Part shown: one piece after another, positions 45,301 to 56,245 of the stretch
Numbering within the stretch: the first letter of the stretch is position 1
How the letters are laid out: every line of letters starts with the position of its first letter
NCBI RefSeq assembly: GCF_963675165.1
Contig: NC_087381.1
Span: 5,519,378 to 5,583,377, forward strand
Reading direction: 5' to 3'
Source of the DNA: Halichondria panicea
Lineage: Eukaryota > Porifera > Demospongiae > Suberitida > Halichondriidae
DNA length: 64,000 nucleotides
The notes under the pieces: model-generated
Database searches by the model: none
What the model was told of the DNA's origin: nothing
The model's input: only the letters and a program-made list of their open reading frames with translations
Program-made: the position numbers and the translations under genes

Positions 45301-48300
45301 CAGAAGCCTCTTTGTATCGGTACGTTATTGCATACTTTAAATATACCGAGGTAGTGCACGTCTCAGACTTAACGAAATTACAGCCATGTATGCATGGAAT
45401 TTAAGCATAAGTCTTGCAATGCATGACATCTATATAAATTATACATGCATGTATACATGAATGTTTAATAAAGATATTTTAGCAGAGCAATAATTATAGA
45501 GACATTGCATGTGTCTATTGTGCACGACCTTAATTTGTATTTGAACGTCCATACATGCATACTCTGTTTTTGTTGCTTAGTAAACAAAGTCATGCGTTTC
45601 ATCTAGCTATCAATTGAGATGCTGATGATTTGACTACCTAACTCTTATCTGCAAGGGAATTAACCGTAGCTACATAATTATGCTTAACAAATCATTCTCT
45701 CTTACAATGCACAAAATTATGTTTCAGCTGGCTGTGTAGCGGGTATACACCAGGATCATTCTTGGCCCAACACGGCACTAGGGTCTATTGCGCTGTCTCC
45801 TTGTCCATGTGCTGAAATGGGTGTGTTTGCAGGGAATGTCAGCAGACAGTGCTCTGGGTCAATCAGTGAGGGAGGTATGTGGAAGGATGAGCTTGACCTC
45901 AGCAGCTGTGAGACTACACTTTCAGACATATCCCAGGAATTGTGTGAGATTACACTAGTAAGTGGTTTGAATAAGTGTATAGTATAACATCTGTGTCATG
46001 TTTGTTATAGCCAGCTATAGGATTTAGCCACTTTAATTAATGTACTGAAAAATCATGGAGTATAGCAAGTCCATCGCAGTAAGAAATATATATAGTGTCC
46101 CTTAGTCAGTGTACTCACTTAAAGTGAAACAAATGATTGGCCCGGTGCCCCACCACCCAAGGTTTTACTCATGTCTGGATGGTAAACGTTGCTGTAAATA
46201 ATAATTATTATGCCTCGAGGCGTAGCCGCACGAGGGATACGGTAAAGCTGACTGTGTGTGTGTCTGTGTGTGTGTGTATTCCAGCAGTAACTGCTCAACG
46301 GTTGCAATGCGACGAAAACTAACAGCTTCTATAGGCTTCTAGCCACGTTCTCTTGGATTTTGATTCGTGGATTAGCAAACTAAAGCTTCTTTCTCTAGTT
46401 ATGGCTAGTTTGACTCACATTGAAGGCTGTTGCAGTCTCTTCAGAATCTTTCATAGCATCATCTGTTCGCACAAACTTTCTATTCAACATATGAGTTAGC
46501 CTTGAACTAAAGCGCTAGCTTTTTGTTAGCTACAAGACTCAAAAAATATCTGTTAAAACAGCTAGCTAGCAGTAGCCATTTGTGAAAATTGATCTCTTTG
46601 GACACACCCTTTAATTATTGCTGTGGATGTAATGCGCATGCGCGCTCATTCCCCATGTGTGAGAAAATAATATCCAAGATCCAGATCCAGATCCTCCTGG
46701 CAGAATCATCTTTGTCTTGAGGGCTAGGGCCTGGTAAGCCATAAAACACTACCATATAACAATATTAATATAGATAACAATATGCATGTACAGGTCTTTT
46801 CTTCTTAGATATTATATACACTGAACTACAGATCCTGGAAGAATCAATTTTCTTCTTTCTTGAGGTCCTGGTAAGCCACATAATACAACAATAGATGCAT
46901 GTAAATAAATGTTTTCTTCTCAGTGACTTTATATAGATAAGCTAACTTTAGATAACATTCTAATACTTTTGAGCGAAAGCAAAAACATGGCGAGAGGCAT
47001 TAGCACAGCGCCAGCTTGAACACTAGTTATTATAGGCACTCTCATCAAATACAACAACAACAACTCAAGCATCCAATCAGATTGCCAATATCACATCTAA
47101 GCCACAAAATCTGACTACAAATCAAATCGCCATGGTTACTTCAATAGTAGAGCAACTAACAGGAGAAGCTACTGTCAACCAAGAGGTAAACATTGTTACT
47201 TGAAGTCCAAATTAATTTTAATGACTCTTCACATGTCCATGCAGGTGAGGGACAACTATCTTCAAACAATCAACAATATTCAGCTAGCCGATGCTGAAGC
47301 CATCTATCAGAGCCAGTTGGCAATGAATTCATCAATAAGGTATCACATATATATATACAGCAGATTTAGGGGGGGGGGAGATATACGTAGGTGAACATGA
47401 CGCATGAGAAGTGATCATTGGAGCTTTACCTGCAGTTCAAGCAGAAAGTGGTAACCACGTGCACAAAATTCATATCCACGAAGACAGAACTGACTACAAA
47501 ATTAACCTTCCGGAAATTACCCGCTATAATTTTACGATAAATTATTGCAAGCTTGAACAACTCCAAATGCTTTGGCAACAGATTGCCGCTCATATACATG
47601 CACTTGCTCTTAAAAGTCCTTGGTCTTTCCCAAATGATTGCTGCTATAATAAGTATAATTATTGTACCATGCATGCAGTAGTGGTTTTTGCACTATGTCA
47701 ACACATAATAACTTTATAACGTTATACAATAGTTGTGAGCATTAATGTATCTTATTTTACTGGCATAGGATTCTTGCAAGCCTCAATTCATTTCTGGACA
47801 ATCTCAATATTTCAACTGTTTCCAGAAACTCCACAAGCAATCGGACTGTTTTCAGTTTCGAAACATTTGCTATCACAGTGCAAGATGTATACCCTGACAG
47901 TTTCCAGGGCCAGACATTTGTTGTTGATTTAGGACCTGTCGAAGAGGCAATTAACAATACTGGCGTTATCGACCAAGATGCTCTGATGAAATTTAATGGT
48001 GGTAAAGGTAATACAGCTGATAACAGATCAGACAACAAAAACTCAACAGCTTCTCTCCATTTAAGCCCATCAATTCTTGAGGATTGCCCAGCAACAAATC
48101 GTACCTCGCTTACGCAGAGATTAAGTTACTCTGTTTTCTTGTCTGGTGTGCTTTTCCTTCCTGAGAACAGAAGTACTAATCAGGTGGGATCTATCGTGGT
48201 AGCTGCAAGACTAGCTTGTCTGCAGACCAACAAGACAGTACCAGTACGGACAAGCTTTCTGATCAGGACGATGGTAATTATAAGAAACTTGAATCTTAAT

Positions 48301-50114
48301 AGCTATATACTTAATAAGTTACTTTGCCTGCAGGATAATATCAACAGCAGCAGTTGTGCTGTGTTTAACACTCAAGGTTAGCGACTAGAATAATTGAGGA
48401 CACTTTTACTATTATGAATCATCATGGTGAAATATCTTTAGTATAAGCTCACAAACAAAAAGTATACTGTCATAATGCCGACTATTTCAGATCGGTTTGG
48501 AGCTTGGGACACTGCTGGATGTAAAGAGATAGCCAGTTCCAATGGGAGAAAAGATTGCGAATGCAGACAATTGGGCCATTTTGGAATACTATTTGTAAGT
48601 TTATATTTGCATGGCAACGAAATTAATGAAATCACAACCTTTTATGCACCTCACGGTTACAGGATTTGAATCCAACTTCATTGCCTGAAAATCTTGCAAT
48701 TGCTTTGAGCACCATCACATACATTGGCCTGGGCTTGTCTGTAGTTTGTCTTCTGGTGTTCATGTTTACCATTTTTATCAGCAAGTAAGTGGAAGCCTGA
48801 TTACACCAACTTATAAGCTTGACATTTCTATTTCCTTCACAGGAAGCTACTCGCTGATAAGCAGAACCAAATTCTCATCAACATGAGTATTTCACTGATA
48901 TGTCTGTACTTCACCTTCCTCATTGGAGGGTTCACTGTTGGTGTCCCACCTCTCTGTGGATTCGTGTCTGCCCTCCTGCAGTACTTCTTCCTAGTGTTTT
49001 TCTCCTGGATGGCTGTAGAAGCTGTCTGGCTCTATATCAAACTGGTAGTGGTAATGGGATCTGATTCCCTCACATCCAAGTTCATGCTGAAGGCTGGGCT
49101 CCCAGCTTGGTGTAAGCAATCACTCGATTTAAACAGTGTTCGTTTATAATTATTATGCATGCATGTATACTTAAGGGATAATTCATTCAATTGAACGCAT
49201 GCACAACATTGTGCTTCTTGACTGTATAGTGATGATGATTTACCACTCCACATGCAGTACTCCCCTTCGTGATTGTAGCCATAAGTGCGGGGGCAGGCCA
49301 CCAGCACTACAACAATCCATACTAGTAAGTGAATCAAATCGTATATAAGATAAAATAAACTTGGCCGATTCTTTATGTTCAGCAAAAAAACATGGGTCTG
49401 GGGGCAATTAAGTCAAATCAAGTACTGTGGATCCTACAAGTTTTGTGTATAGTTACTTAACTCAAATCATCATAATTATGTAGTCTCAATACTGGAATAT
49501 TAGCTAGGGCATGTGCATGGATGTACCCCGTCATTCATTCATTCATATACACACATTACTATTGATTCAGCTGTCGTCCTACTGAATGGCCTTTCTATTT
49601 TGGATTCATTCTTCCTTTTGTCATCATCTACGTACTCAACTGGATTGTGTTTGTTGCCATCATGGTGTCCATTTGCAAGCATTATGTCAACGGAAACCTC
49701 TCACCACTAAAAGAGAGCTCCCAAAGTGAACAGTTCAGCAATTTTAAGAAGAACTTGACTATTGCAATGTGCCTATCGGTTGTACTTGGCCTGGGTTGGG
49801 GCCTTGGACTAGCATCAACAAGCTCTGGTCTGGTGGAGCTGTCATTTCCGTTCCAAGTGATATTCTCGATCTTTGTGGGCTCTCAAGGTGTGCTTATCTT
49901 CTTTTTTTATGGCCTTCGAAGTACTGATTTTTGCCAGACATGGATAAAACTCTTTAATTGCTCTAAATCTAACACTGATAACTTTGTGTCTTTTGAGAAA
50001 GGAAGTACTACTCAACGTACGGTTTCTGGCACTGCAGTAGAGGAGTTATCGAGCATGTCAAACACATTGCCGAGAAAACAGTACGCCCAACACAACGAAG
50101 AAAAAGAACTATAG
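42371..50114 (+). CDS. Gene C: chimeric adhesion GPCR with lysozyme-like, VWA and CCP ectodomain
   Basis: Fifteen exons: 42371-42923, 43114-43686, 43788-44132, 44807-45037, 45119-45319, 45728-45957, 47036-47185, 47245-47339, 47769-48273, 48334-48376, 48491-48594, 48663-48784, 48843-49111, 49258-49324, 49571-50114. They sum to 4032 bases in one frame, 1343 residues. Order: signal peptide and lysozyme-like domain (1-184, FVESRDGT and GGIWQVDE kept), VWA (185-375, DESGN), PPC-like domain (376-490), two CCP domains (491-567 lacking the Trp, 568-634 with it), HRM (635-711), GAIN (712 to about 975), GPS-like (to 1010, CRQLGHFGIL), seven membrane segments (1011 to about 1285), tail ending HNEEKEL. 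Exons 1-3 match LVP copies B and D; exons 6-15 match gene E. No signal-peptide exon precedes the CCPs, so exon 1 is the only start I can find. Joining rests on phase and order, not on a transcript. Confidence 0.78.
46205..46640. repeat. Dispersed repeat in gene C intron 6
   Basis: TTATGCCTCGAGGCGTAGCC, a GT microsatellite, then CTATAGGCTTCTAGCCACGT; same order as 37675-37850. No coding sequence is seen in the rest of this intron. Confidence 0.6.
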
Positions 50115-50990
50115 GAACACGAGATAAAACAATAGTTGTATCACTTATACTTGTTTATTCCTATCCTTTTATGTGTATAATCCGATTGTGAATGTTGAGA
50201 CGGTCAGACGTTTATACTGTATATACATGTAGTAGGAAATGTTTGTGGGTTCTAATATCGCGGTTCAATCCCAGAAAACCACACCCACCAATAGCTTTGC
50301 ATGCATGTGAAGTATCGGTGCGTGGGAGTTTTGTTAACTGCTTTACCCTCGAAAAGGCACCTCACACAAATTTCCCGCTATACAGTATAGCATTAGTGAA
50401 ACGTCGCACTAAACATTTAGCCAATGATATGAGCTAGATTTCCACAATTTTATATCTAGATGTACATGTAGTGTATATTATAGTTTAACATTCCAATGAT
50501 GTGGCAATATCCCCCCATTTCCTCGAGGGAAAAAAGGGGGAGTTTGGTAAACTGCGGGGCCACTCCCTCACTGTGCCAACATTCATACCACTGCATGCCT
50601 GAACAGCAGCTTTTTAAAGCCTTATGCCGATGATTGCTTTGGCCGCTTGGTCACGTCATCTGCTAGGCCGCTTGGCCATACCGCATTCATTATAATTTAG
50701 CTTAATAATTTATTAATAATTACCTATACTCTAATCTGAGGGAGTGAATGTTTAAGCTCCCATAAGTATGAGAGAGTGGTGCAATGCCCCGACACCGAAG
50801 GCAGAGAAGTATGGTAAATACGAAATAAAGCGTTAATAACAACATTTTCAAACCATGCTATATATAAGGGTGGGAAGGGAGGGGAAGACTTTGCAGCTGA
50901 CAACTGAATATGTTTATGCTTGTGATAGAGCTAGCAGTATAGCTATAGTGCACAATAATTGTATTTAGCTGGGAATTTGAAGGTATGAAA
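50115..50990. other. Intergenic downstream of gene C
   Basis: No gene is seen. A decayed end of the TATAGCGGG MITE family (TTTCCCGCTATACAGTAT near 50368) is present. Confidence 0.45.
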
Positions 50991-50994
50991 CTTT

Positions 50995-52490
50995 GTGGGG
51001 GATATCTTGAGCTAGGAAGTAGTCATGATTGCTTGAGAGTGATCAGAGTGTAGGTCGAACTGTGTCAGAGTGCATTTTGAGAGCAAGAGATCGGCCATTT
51101 TCAGTAAGCTCGAGGTGTGCGGTGATCCCATCATCGTTGCACCAATATATCCCACTCTTCCATATAGAGCAGAATTTTTGAAGAGTATAGGGACATCGTG
51201 CAATACTTTGCTAGCAGGGGCAAGGCGGAACGTGAATACTATCCTCAGAATGAGGACCTGAAGGCAGCGAGAATCGAAAAACTTGGTATCTTGAGAGGTT
51301 TCAAGTATCCAACCAAAGTGGTACTGCTTGATGCTTTGAGCATCTTTCCAAACTTGATCTGGAGTTTCGATTCGAATGAGTCCTGGAAAGAAAAGGTATC
51401 GAGCGTCAGACTCAGGAACAGAAGTATCTCTGTCAGTGGAAGAAGCAATCTCCTTTGAAAAAAAACTTGCTCATCTAAGATTTCTAAACACAGCTCTAAA
51501 TGAGACATGTAGGCAATCAGCATCTCTATATCGAAGCCATTAAATTCTTTCTTGAATTTCGACAAAGGCACCACTCCAGTGCTTGAAGCTAGCTTGCAGT
51601 GCTGGCGGAACCTTTAGGAACAAACACGTTTCCAGTGACTCGGGACAGAAGTGTAGCTTGGTCAATCACTATAATAAAGACTTCTCTGGAGAGGTGTCAT
51701 TGCGAAGAACAAGAGGAGACCTCTTTTATGCAGCTGGTCACAGATCTCTACAAGGTGAGGGACGGTGCTGGGTATGAAAGAAAGAATATCTTGGGTGCAT
51801 TTTGACAGATCCTTGCTAAGATTGCTCTTAATTTTTTCGTATACATTTTCCAAAGACAAAGCAAGGTAGATGTAAAAGGTGTGAGCATTCAGGCTGATTG
51901 TTTCTGGAGAGCGGAGAATAGTTTCTGAATCTGTTTTCTTGCTTTTGTCATATCATACGAACCAGCAAAGCGACAATCCATTGGAATGAACTCTTTGAAC
52001 TCAAACTTTTGATAATGGGGGCAAAGATTCCCTCTTTGGCTTGCGAATCTTCTCCCATTTCCTTCAACGTGTCGGCATGGCTACCAACTACTATCACATG
52101 TGCTTTGCCTTTCAGATTAGTGCACTGGTTTTGGACGAGGGTCAACCAACGATTCATGGAATCAATAATCACTTGCTCATTTTCTACAAGCTTATTAGCA
52201 CAGAGGATAATGATGGGTGGAGAGGTTGGAACAGCATCCAGCCAGCCATAGAATGCACCCACTGACAGAGCACTCGCCTGTAGTTGGTATATTGTAGCAC
52301 AATTTACACGGTTATTGATTACATTGTTACAGCATAGATAAAGAAGAGAGGGATTGGCAACAGAAGTTAAAACGTAGACTTTTGTGCAGGGGGTGTGGCT
52401 TAATCTTGAAACGATGCGTGTTGTCCCCCACCGTAACGCCGCGAAACACTTTACAGTATAACTGTACAGACATGAATACATGAATACAGA
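50995..52490 (-). pseudogene. Broken Roco (Roc-COR) GTPase gene
   Basis: Minus-strand frames give, in order: LVENEQVIIDSMNRWLTLVQ and HVIVVGSHADTLKEMGED (end of the Roc GTPase, with the VGSHAD form of the G4 motif), FIPMDCRFAGS, then the COR region: NAHTFYIYLALSLENVYEKI, DILSFIPSTVPHLVEICDQL, VIDQATLLSRVTGNVFVP, STGVVPLSKFKKEF, EMLIAYMSHLELCLEI, LFFPGLIRIETPDQVW, YHFGWILETSQDTKFFDSRC. Blocks are in all three frames, so several frameshifts are present. The order matches animal Roco/LRRK-type proteins. No kinase or LRR part is seen. Family call by memory of the motif set. Confidence 0.6.
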
Positions 52491-52499
52491 CGGATGACA

Positions 52500-52800
52500 A
52501 AAGAGAAAAGAGGCTATCCTAATACTGGACGGAGTTTCCCGTTACAAACGCTAGAAGAAGTCATTTGCTGACCTTGCTGAGTGCACACACTCTCTGCCAA
52601 CTTGTACTCACCAATGCTGACTAGAGCTTTCACAATATCTTTCCACTGTATGCCAATATTTTTGATTTTGGCTGCCTGGAGACTTGCTATGTTGGCTCTT
52701 TTTATGGTTTTCAGTTAGTCATTGCCCAATCCAAATTGGTCACATTCCAGCTGACTCAGCTGTTCCAGTGATGGGAACGAGGACAGAGGATCTATACATG
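52500..52800 (-). pseudogene. Death-domain-like fragment, probably of the same broken gene
   Basis: The minus strand reads NIGIQWKDIVKALVSIGEYKLA and ends near a donor-like site, shortened here: the words QWKDIVKAL and IGEYKLAESV are typical of the last helices of a death domain. Upstream, a stop (TGA/TAA) breaks the frame. It lies directly 5' of the Roc fragment on the same strand, so it may be its N-terminal exon. Weak call. Confidence 0.35.
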
Positions 52801-52842
52801 TAGGAGAGATTTAGAAGCCAAGAGACTCATATAGCTATGTAG

Positions 52843-53251
52843 TACCGTATAGCGGGTAATTTTCGTGGTTGAGCAATATATTTAGTCATTTCGTGGATAA
52901 CATTTTTGTGGTTGCTGCTTGCACTGCAGGTAAAAGGTAAGCCTGCAAGGTCGCTTCATTCGTGGGTGAAATATTCATGGTCAGGCAAAATAACAATTGT
53001 GTTTGATGCATGCATGTCATAATATTAGTATAACTAACAACAAACTCAATGCCTTCTAAGGTATTTCTGATATAGTCTGCGCCGGCCATGGTAGGAGAAT
53101 GATGTAATTATTCTATGTATGATTTATAAACGTTGTATTAGAGAATATCCTGTATGTCCACAATCATGTGTGCATTGCTGGCCATGGTTTTGTTTGGGCA
53201 ATCCGCGAAAATTAATTTTAGTGCCCCTCGAAAATAACCCACTATACAGTA
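52843..53251. mobile_element. Second member of the TACCGTATAGCGGG MITE family
   Basis: Starts TACCGTATAGCGGGTAATTT, as at 10613, and ends AATAACCCACTATACAGTA. At 409 bp it is longer than the first copy and has diverged inside. TA at both borders. No open frame with homology. Confidence 0.75.
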
Positions 53252-53471
53252 TTATACTTACAGAAAGCATAATTATTTAGATCAACAATGCACTTTACTA
53301 TCCTTATTGTTATGCAGTTAGTACAGTGCAGTAATGTATACTCATTTCCTCATGCAGAGCTTATATTTGAGATCCGTTTTCCTATAGTGTTTGGACGAGG
53401 CTGATGAACTGATAACTTCTGAGTGCCTGGGACAGATTGATATTCAACGTCCTGGGGTACTGTCCTATCAA

Positions 53472-53606
53472 GGTTCAGAGGTCAATACATGTACCCAAGA
53501 AGTGACAAGTTTTCAACTCGTATCCTATAAGGGTGGTCTAGTTCAGAGGTCAATACACGTACCCAAGAAGTGACAAGTTTTCAACTCGTATCCTAAGGGT
53601 GGTCTA
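53472..53606. repeat. Two-unit tandem repeat (about 68 bp each)
   Basis: GTTCAGAGGTCAATACATGT...TATCCTATAAGGGTGGTCTA occurs twice in a row with a few changes. A small open frame crosses it but its sequence resembles nothing I know. Confidence 0.8.
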
Positions 53607-53845
53607 GAGATTAAAGGTCATATTCAAGAAGAAATGTTTTACAATAATACTTCAGCAGTCCATTTATTATTGCCATAATTACGAATTCAGAGGTCATTTC
53701 GCATTGATTGAAGTTAACATTTTCCATCACTCTAGCCATTAACACTCACTCAGGAAAACTATTGTGTATCCACCAGTTCTGCTACAGTGTATTTATTATA
53801 CTGGTATAGTACTATATTTATGACTGTGGTTTTGGGTATACTTTA

Positions 53846-54345
53846 TCAGAGCCGGAGGAAGCAAATATGAAGTGGTCAGGCCGGACCCATAAAGGGGGTC
53901 CGGGGGTCCTCCCCCGGGAAATTTTTTTTGAATGGTGCTTGCTGGTGCATTCTGGTGCATTTTGAGTAATATTTAATGAATTTGAAAATTGACATTTTAA
54001 TTGAGACAATCACAAAAATTAATATTGGTACAGGTATATGAGGTTGCACCTAAAACTTCTGAGACGGTGAATGATACCGGTTTGGAGAGGCACCAATGTG
54101 AGGACACTGAAAGGAACTCGATTGCAGTTTGGAGAGAGACATTTTCTTCTGGCTAGCAGCTAGATCTGACACTAGATAGCCTGTCCTGCGGTACTACTAC
54201 AGTATCTAGCTATTACCAGCACCGTTGAGTTAACAATTATTACCTGATTAATTTTTCATTAACGACCGTTACCAAATAAATAAGTGAATGCAAGAAAAGT
54301 GGTCAGGTTTTGGCCTGACCAACCTGACCGGTTCCGCCGGCCCTG
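53846..54345. repeat. Degenerate inverted-repeat element
   Basis: CAGAGCCGGAGGAAGCAAAT near 53849 and GGTTCCGCCGGCCCTG near 54330 are loose inverted ends, with GTGGTCAGGCC / GGCCTGACCA just inside. GGGGGTCCGGGGGTCCTCCC lies between. No coding sequence. Confidence 0.5.
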
Positions 54346-54985
54346 ATTTATGACTCTGTGAAAGTTTGTGTTGTTGTGCATGAGGTATACATAATTGGGT
54401 GTGCTGAATGATAGTCCAGAAGCCTGTAATGACTTTATGGCGTTGCGTGTATCCTGTGTCGTGTGCATGAAGTATATTATGCTAATTGGCTATACAGTCC
54501 CTGATGTTTTAGCCTTGCTTTCTTGCTATCAACTTGTATAATGTTGATATTGGCAGGGGCGGATCTATGGGGTGGGTTGCAACCCCCCCAACACTCACAA
54601 AAACTAGCTCAACCACACTTGTGTTGCTTGTGACTAAATGAGCAATGTGGTTAACTTACAAGCTGTGAACTATGATGTATTAGTACTGCCCTTTGCACTT
54701 GGAAGTTTAGGGCAAATAGTAATTGCAAAAAAACCACTTGAGATAATTAAGTGTAACAACTTATACATAAGTAAACCACAACACTATAGAGCAAGAGACC
54801 AAGCTTAAATTTTGGAATAAATATCAGGAAAAACGCACATTTGCCACAATATAGTCGCCATCACCTGGTCTCAGCTGAACCATGGGGCCCTGGGGTGTGT
54901 GTGATGTGTGGGTGGTGTAAGATGTGACAGTGGTGTGTGAGAGATGTGGGGTGTGTGTATGTGGGGGGATACGAGTGTGTAAGAT
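54346..54985. other. Intergenic, no gene seen
   Basis: A block with GGGGCGGATCTATGGGGTGG near 54556 looks like a dispersed repeat end. A GT-rich low-complexity run (54895-54975) leads into the retroelement. Confidence 0.45.
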
Positions 54986-56107
54986 GCTTTCAACTCTATC
55001 AATAGGAAATCCGCCCTTCATAACGTCAGTGTGCTGTGTCCCCTCCTTGCACAAGTGCTCATCAACACATATATAGTCACCCTGTCCGCTTGTTTATCAC
55101 AAATGGGGGTGAAATTCAAAGTACAGAAGGCACTACCCAAGGCGACCCCCTGGCAATGGCCATGTATGCCATTGCCATTGCCACTATACCACTAATTAGA
55201 AAACTGAAGGAAAAGTGCCCAGATGTTAAGCAAGCCTGGTATGCAGACGATGCCACCGGAGCCGCCTCATGTAATAACCTAAGGTATTGGTGGAATGAAC
55301 TCTCTCGACTAGGGCCCCTCTATGGCTATCATCCCAACCCAGCCAAAACATACCTGGTTGTAAAAGAAGAGCATAAGGAGAACGCCACCTCTGCCTTTGC
55401 TAACACCGGAGTTCAGATCACTACAGAAGGCAAGCGCCACCTTGGAACTGCTATAGGCTCACACAGTTTTACCAAAGAATATGTCACTGGAAAAGTTGAG
55501 GAATGGACACAGGAAGTCGAACGCCTCGCTCGGGTTGCAGTATCACAACCCCAGGCTGCATATGCAGCGTTCACACATGGTCTCACAGGCAGATGGACTT
55601 ACCTACTTCGAACAATCCCAGACATACACAATCTCCTCTTCCCTCTAGAAACAGCAATAAAACATCTTCTCATCCCTGCTCTATCAGGCCTCCCATCTTG
55701 TTCAACGCTAGAAAGAGATCTACTCGCTCTCCCTGTGAGACATGGAGGATTGGGCATTGTCAACCCTACAACCCTACCCTCACAATTCTACAAGGCATCC
55801 GAAACAATATGTAAACCCCTAGTCTCTCTCATCGTGTCTCAAGACATGGATCAGAATGCAGACCCGATGATAACAGCAACCGCTAAAAGAGATGTGAGAG
55901 CCCTGAACCGTGCGGAACATGCTCAACAAGCCAATGATGTCAAGGACAAGTTACCCAGTGATCTGAAACGTCACGCAGATCTGGCAAGTGAAAAAGGAGC
56001 CTCATCATGGCTATCGGTTATACCAGGAGCCCATAAAGAGAAGGAGCGACTAAATTCAACGTACACTCGGGGATCACGTCTCGTAATTGCCGGTGAAACC
56101 GCACTTC
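54986..56107 (+). mobile_element. Truncated retroelement reverse transcriptase
   Basis: The reading frame encodes DAFNSINRKSALHNVSVL (RT motif A, D-A-F-N) up to about 55068. It shifts by two bases in a TATATA run, then continues as LFITNGGEIQSTEGTTQGDP (motif B), WYADDATGA (catalytic YADD, 55238-55264), LGTAIGSHSFT and KEKGASSWLSVIPG. These are the palm and thumb of a non-LTR-like (LINE-type) element common in marine invertebrates. Both ends are missing: a TAA stands just before DAFN and the frame runs into receptor exon DNA at 56108, giving an open frame to 56133. With the frameshift it is inactive. Confidence 0.8.
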
Positions 56108-56245
56108 TTGGATTCTATTCACTGCTGCTCTGACAACATCGGACCCGGATGCTTCTCTTTGCAAAGTCAAGTCCACTCCCTGAGCAGTCAGTAGAGGGAG
56201 CAGTGCACTGAGAGTAATCAGCACACTAAAAGTAGCAGTCTTCAT
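56108..56245 (-). pseudogene. Inverted partial first exon of an LVP gene
   Basis: On the minus strand, ATG at 56245 opens [20 protein letters not shown] and continues to AAVNRIQ, then stops matching at 56108, where the retroelement begins. Only the signal peptide and about 27 more residues remain; no catalytic-like Glu, no VWA. It carries its own copied promoter on the left arm of the palindrome. Confidence 0.85.

Noticed and set aside
53391-53573. Plus-strand 60-codon frame (MDEADELITSECLG)
   Set aside because: It runs through a tandem repeat and has no recognised homology or splice context.
54824-55054. Minus-strand 76-codon frame with THTPH repeats
   Set aside because: Low-complexity GT run and the complement of RT motif A region.
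55503-55814. 103-codon frame inside the reverse transcriptase
   Set aside because: It overlaps the RT frame in another phase and lacks any RT motif; a shadow frame.
55036-56133. Reading the RT as telomerase, retron or group II intron RT
   Set aside because: The EEGTTQGDP-like motif B, YADD box and KEKGASSWL segment fit a LINE-type element of invertebrates; no domains of the other classes are present.
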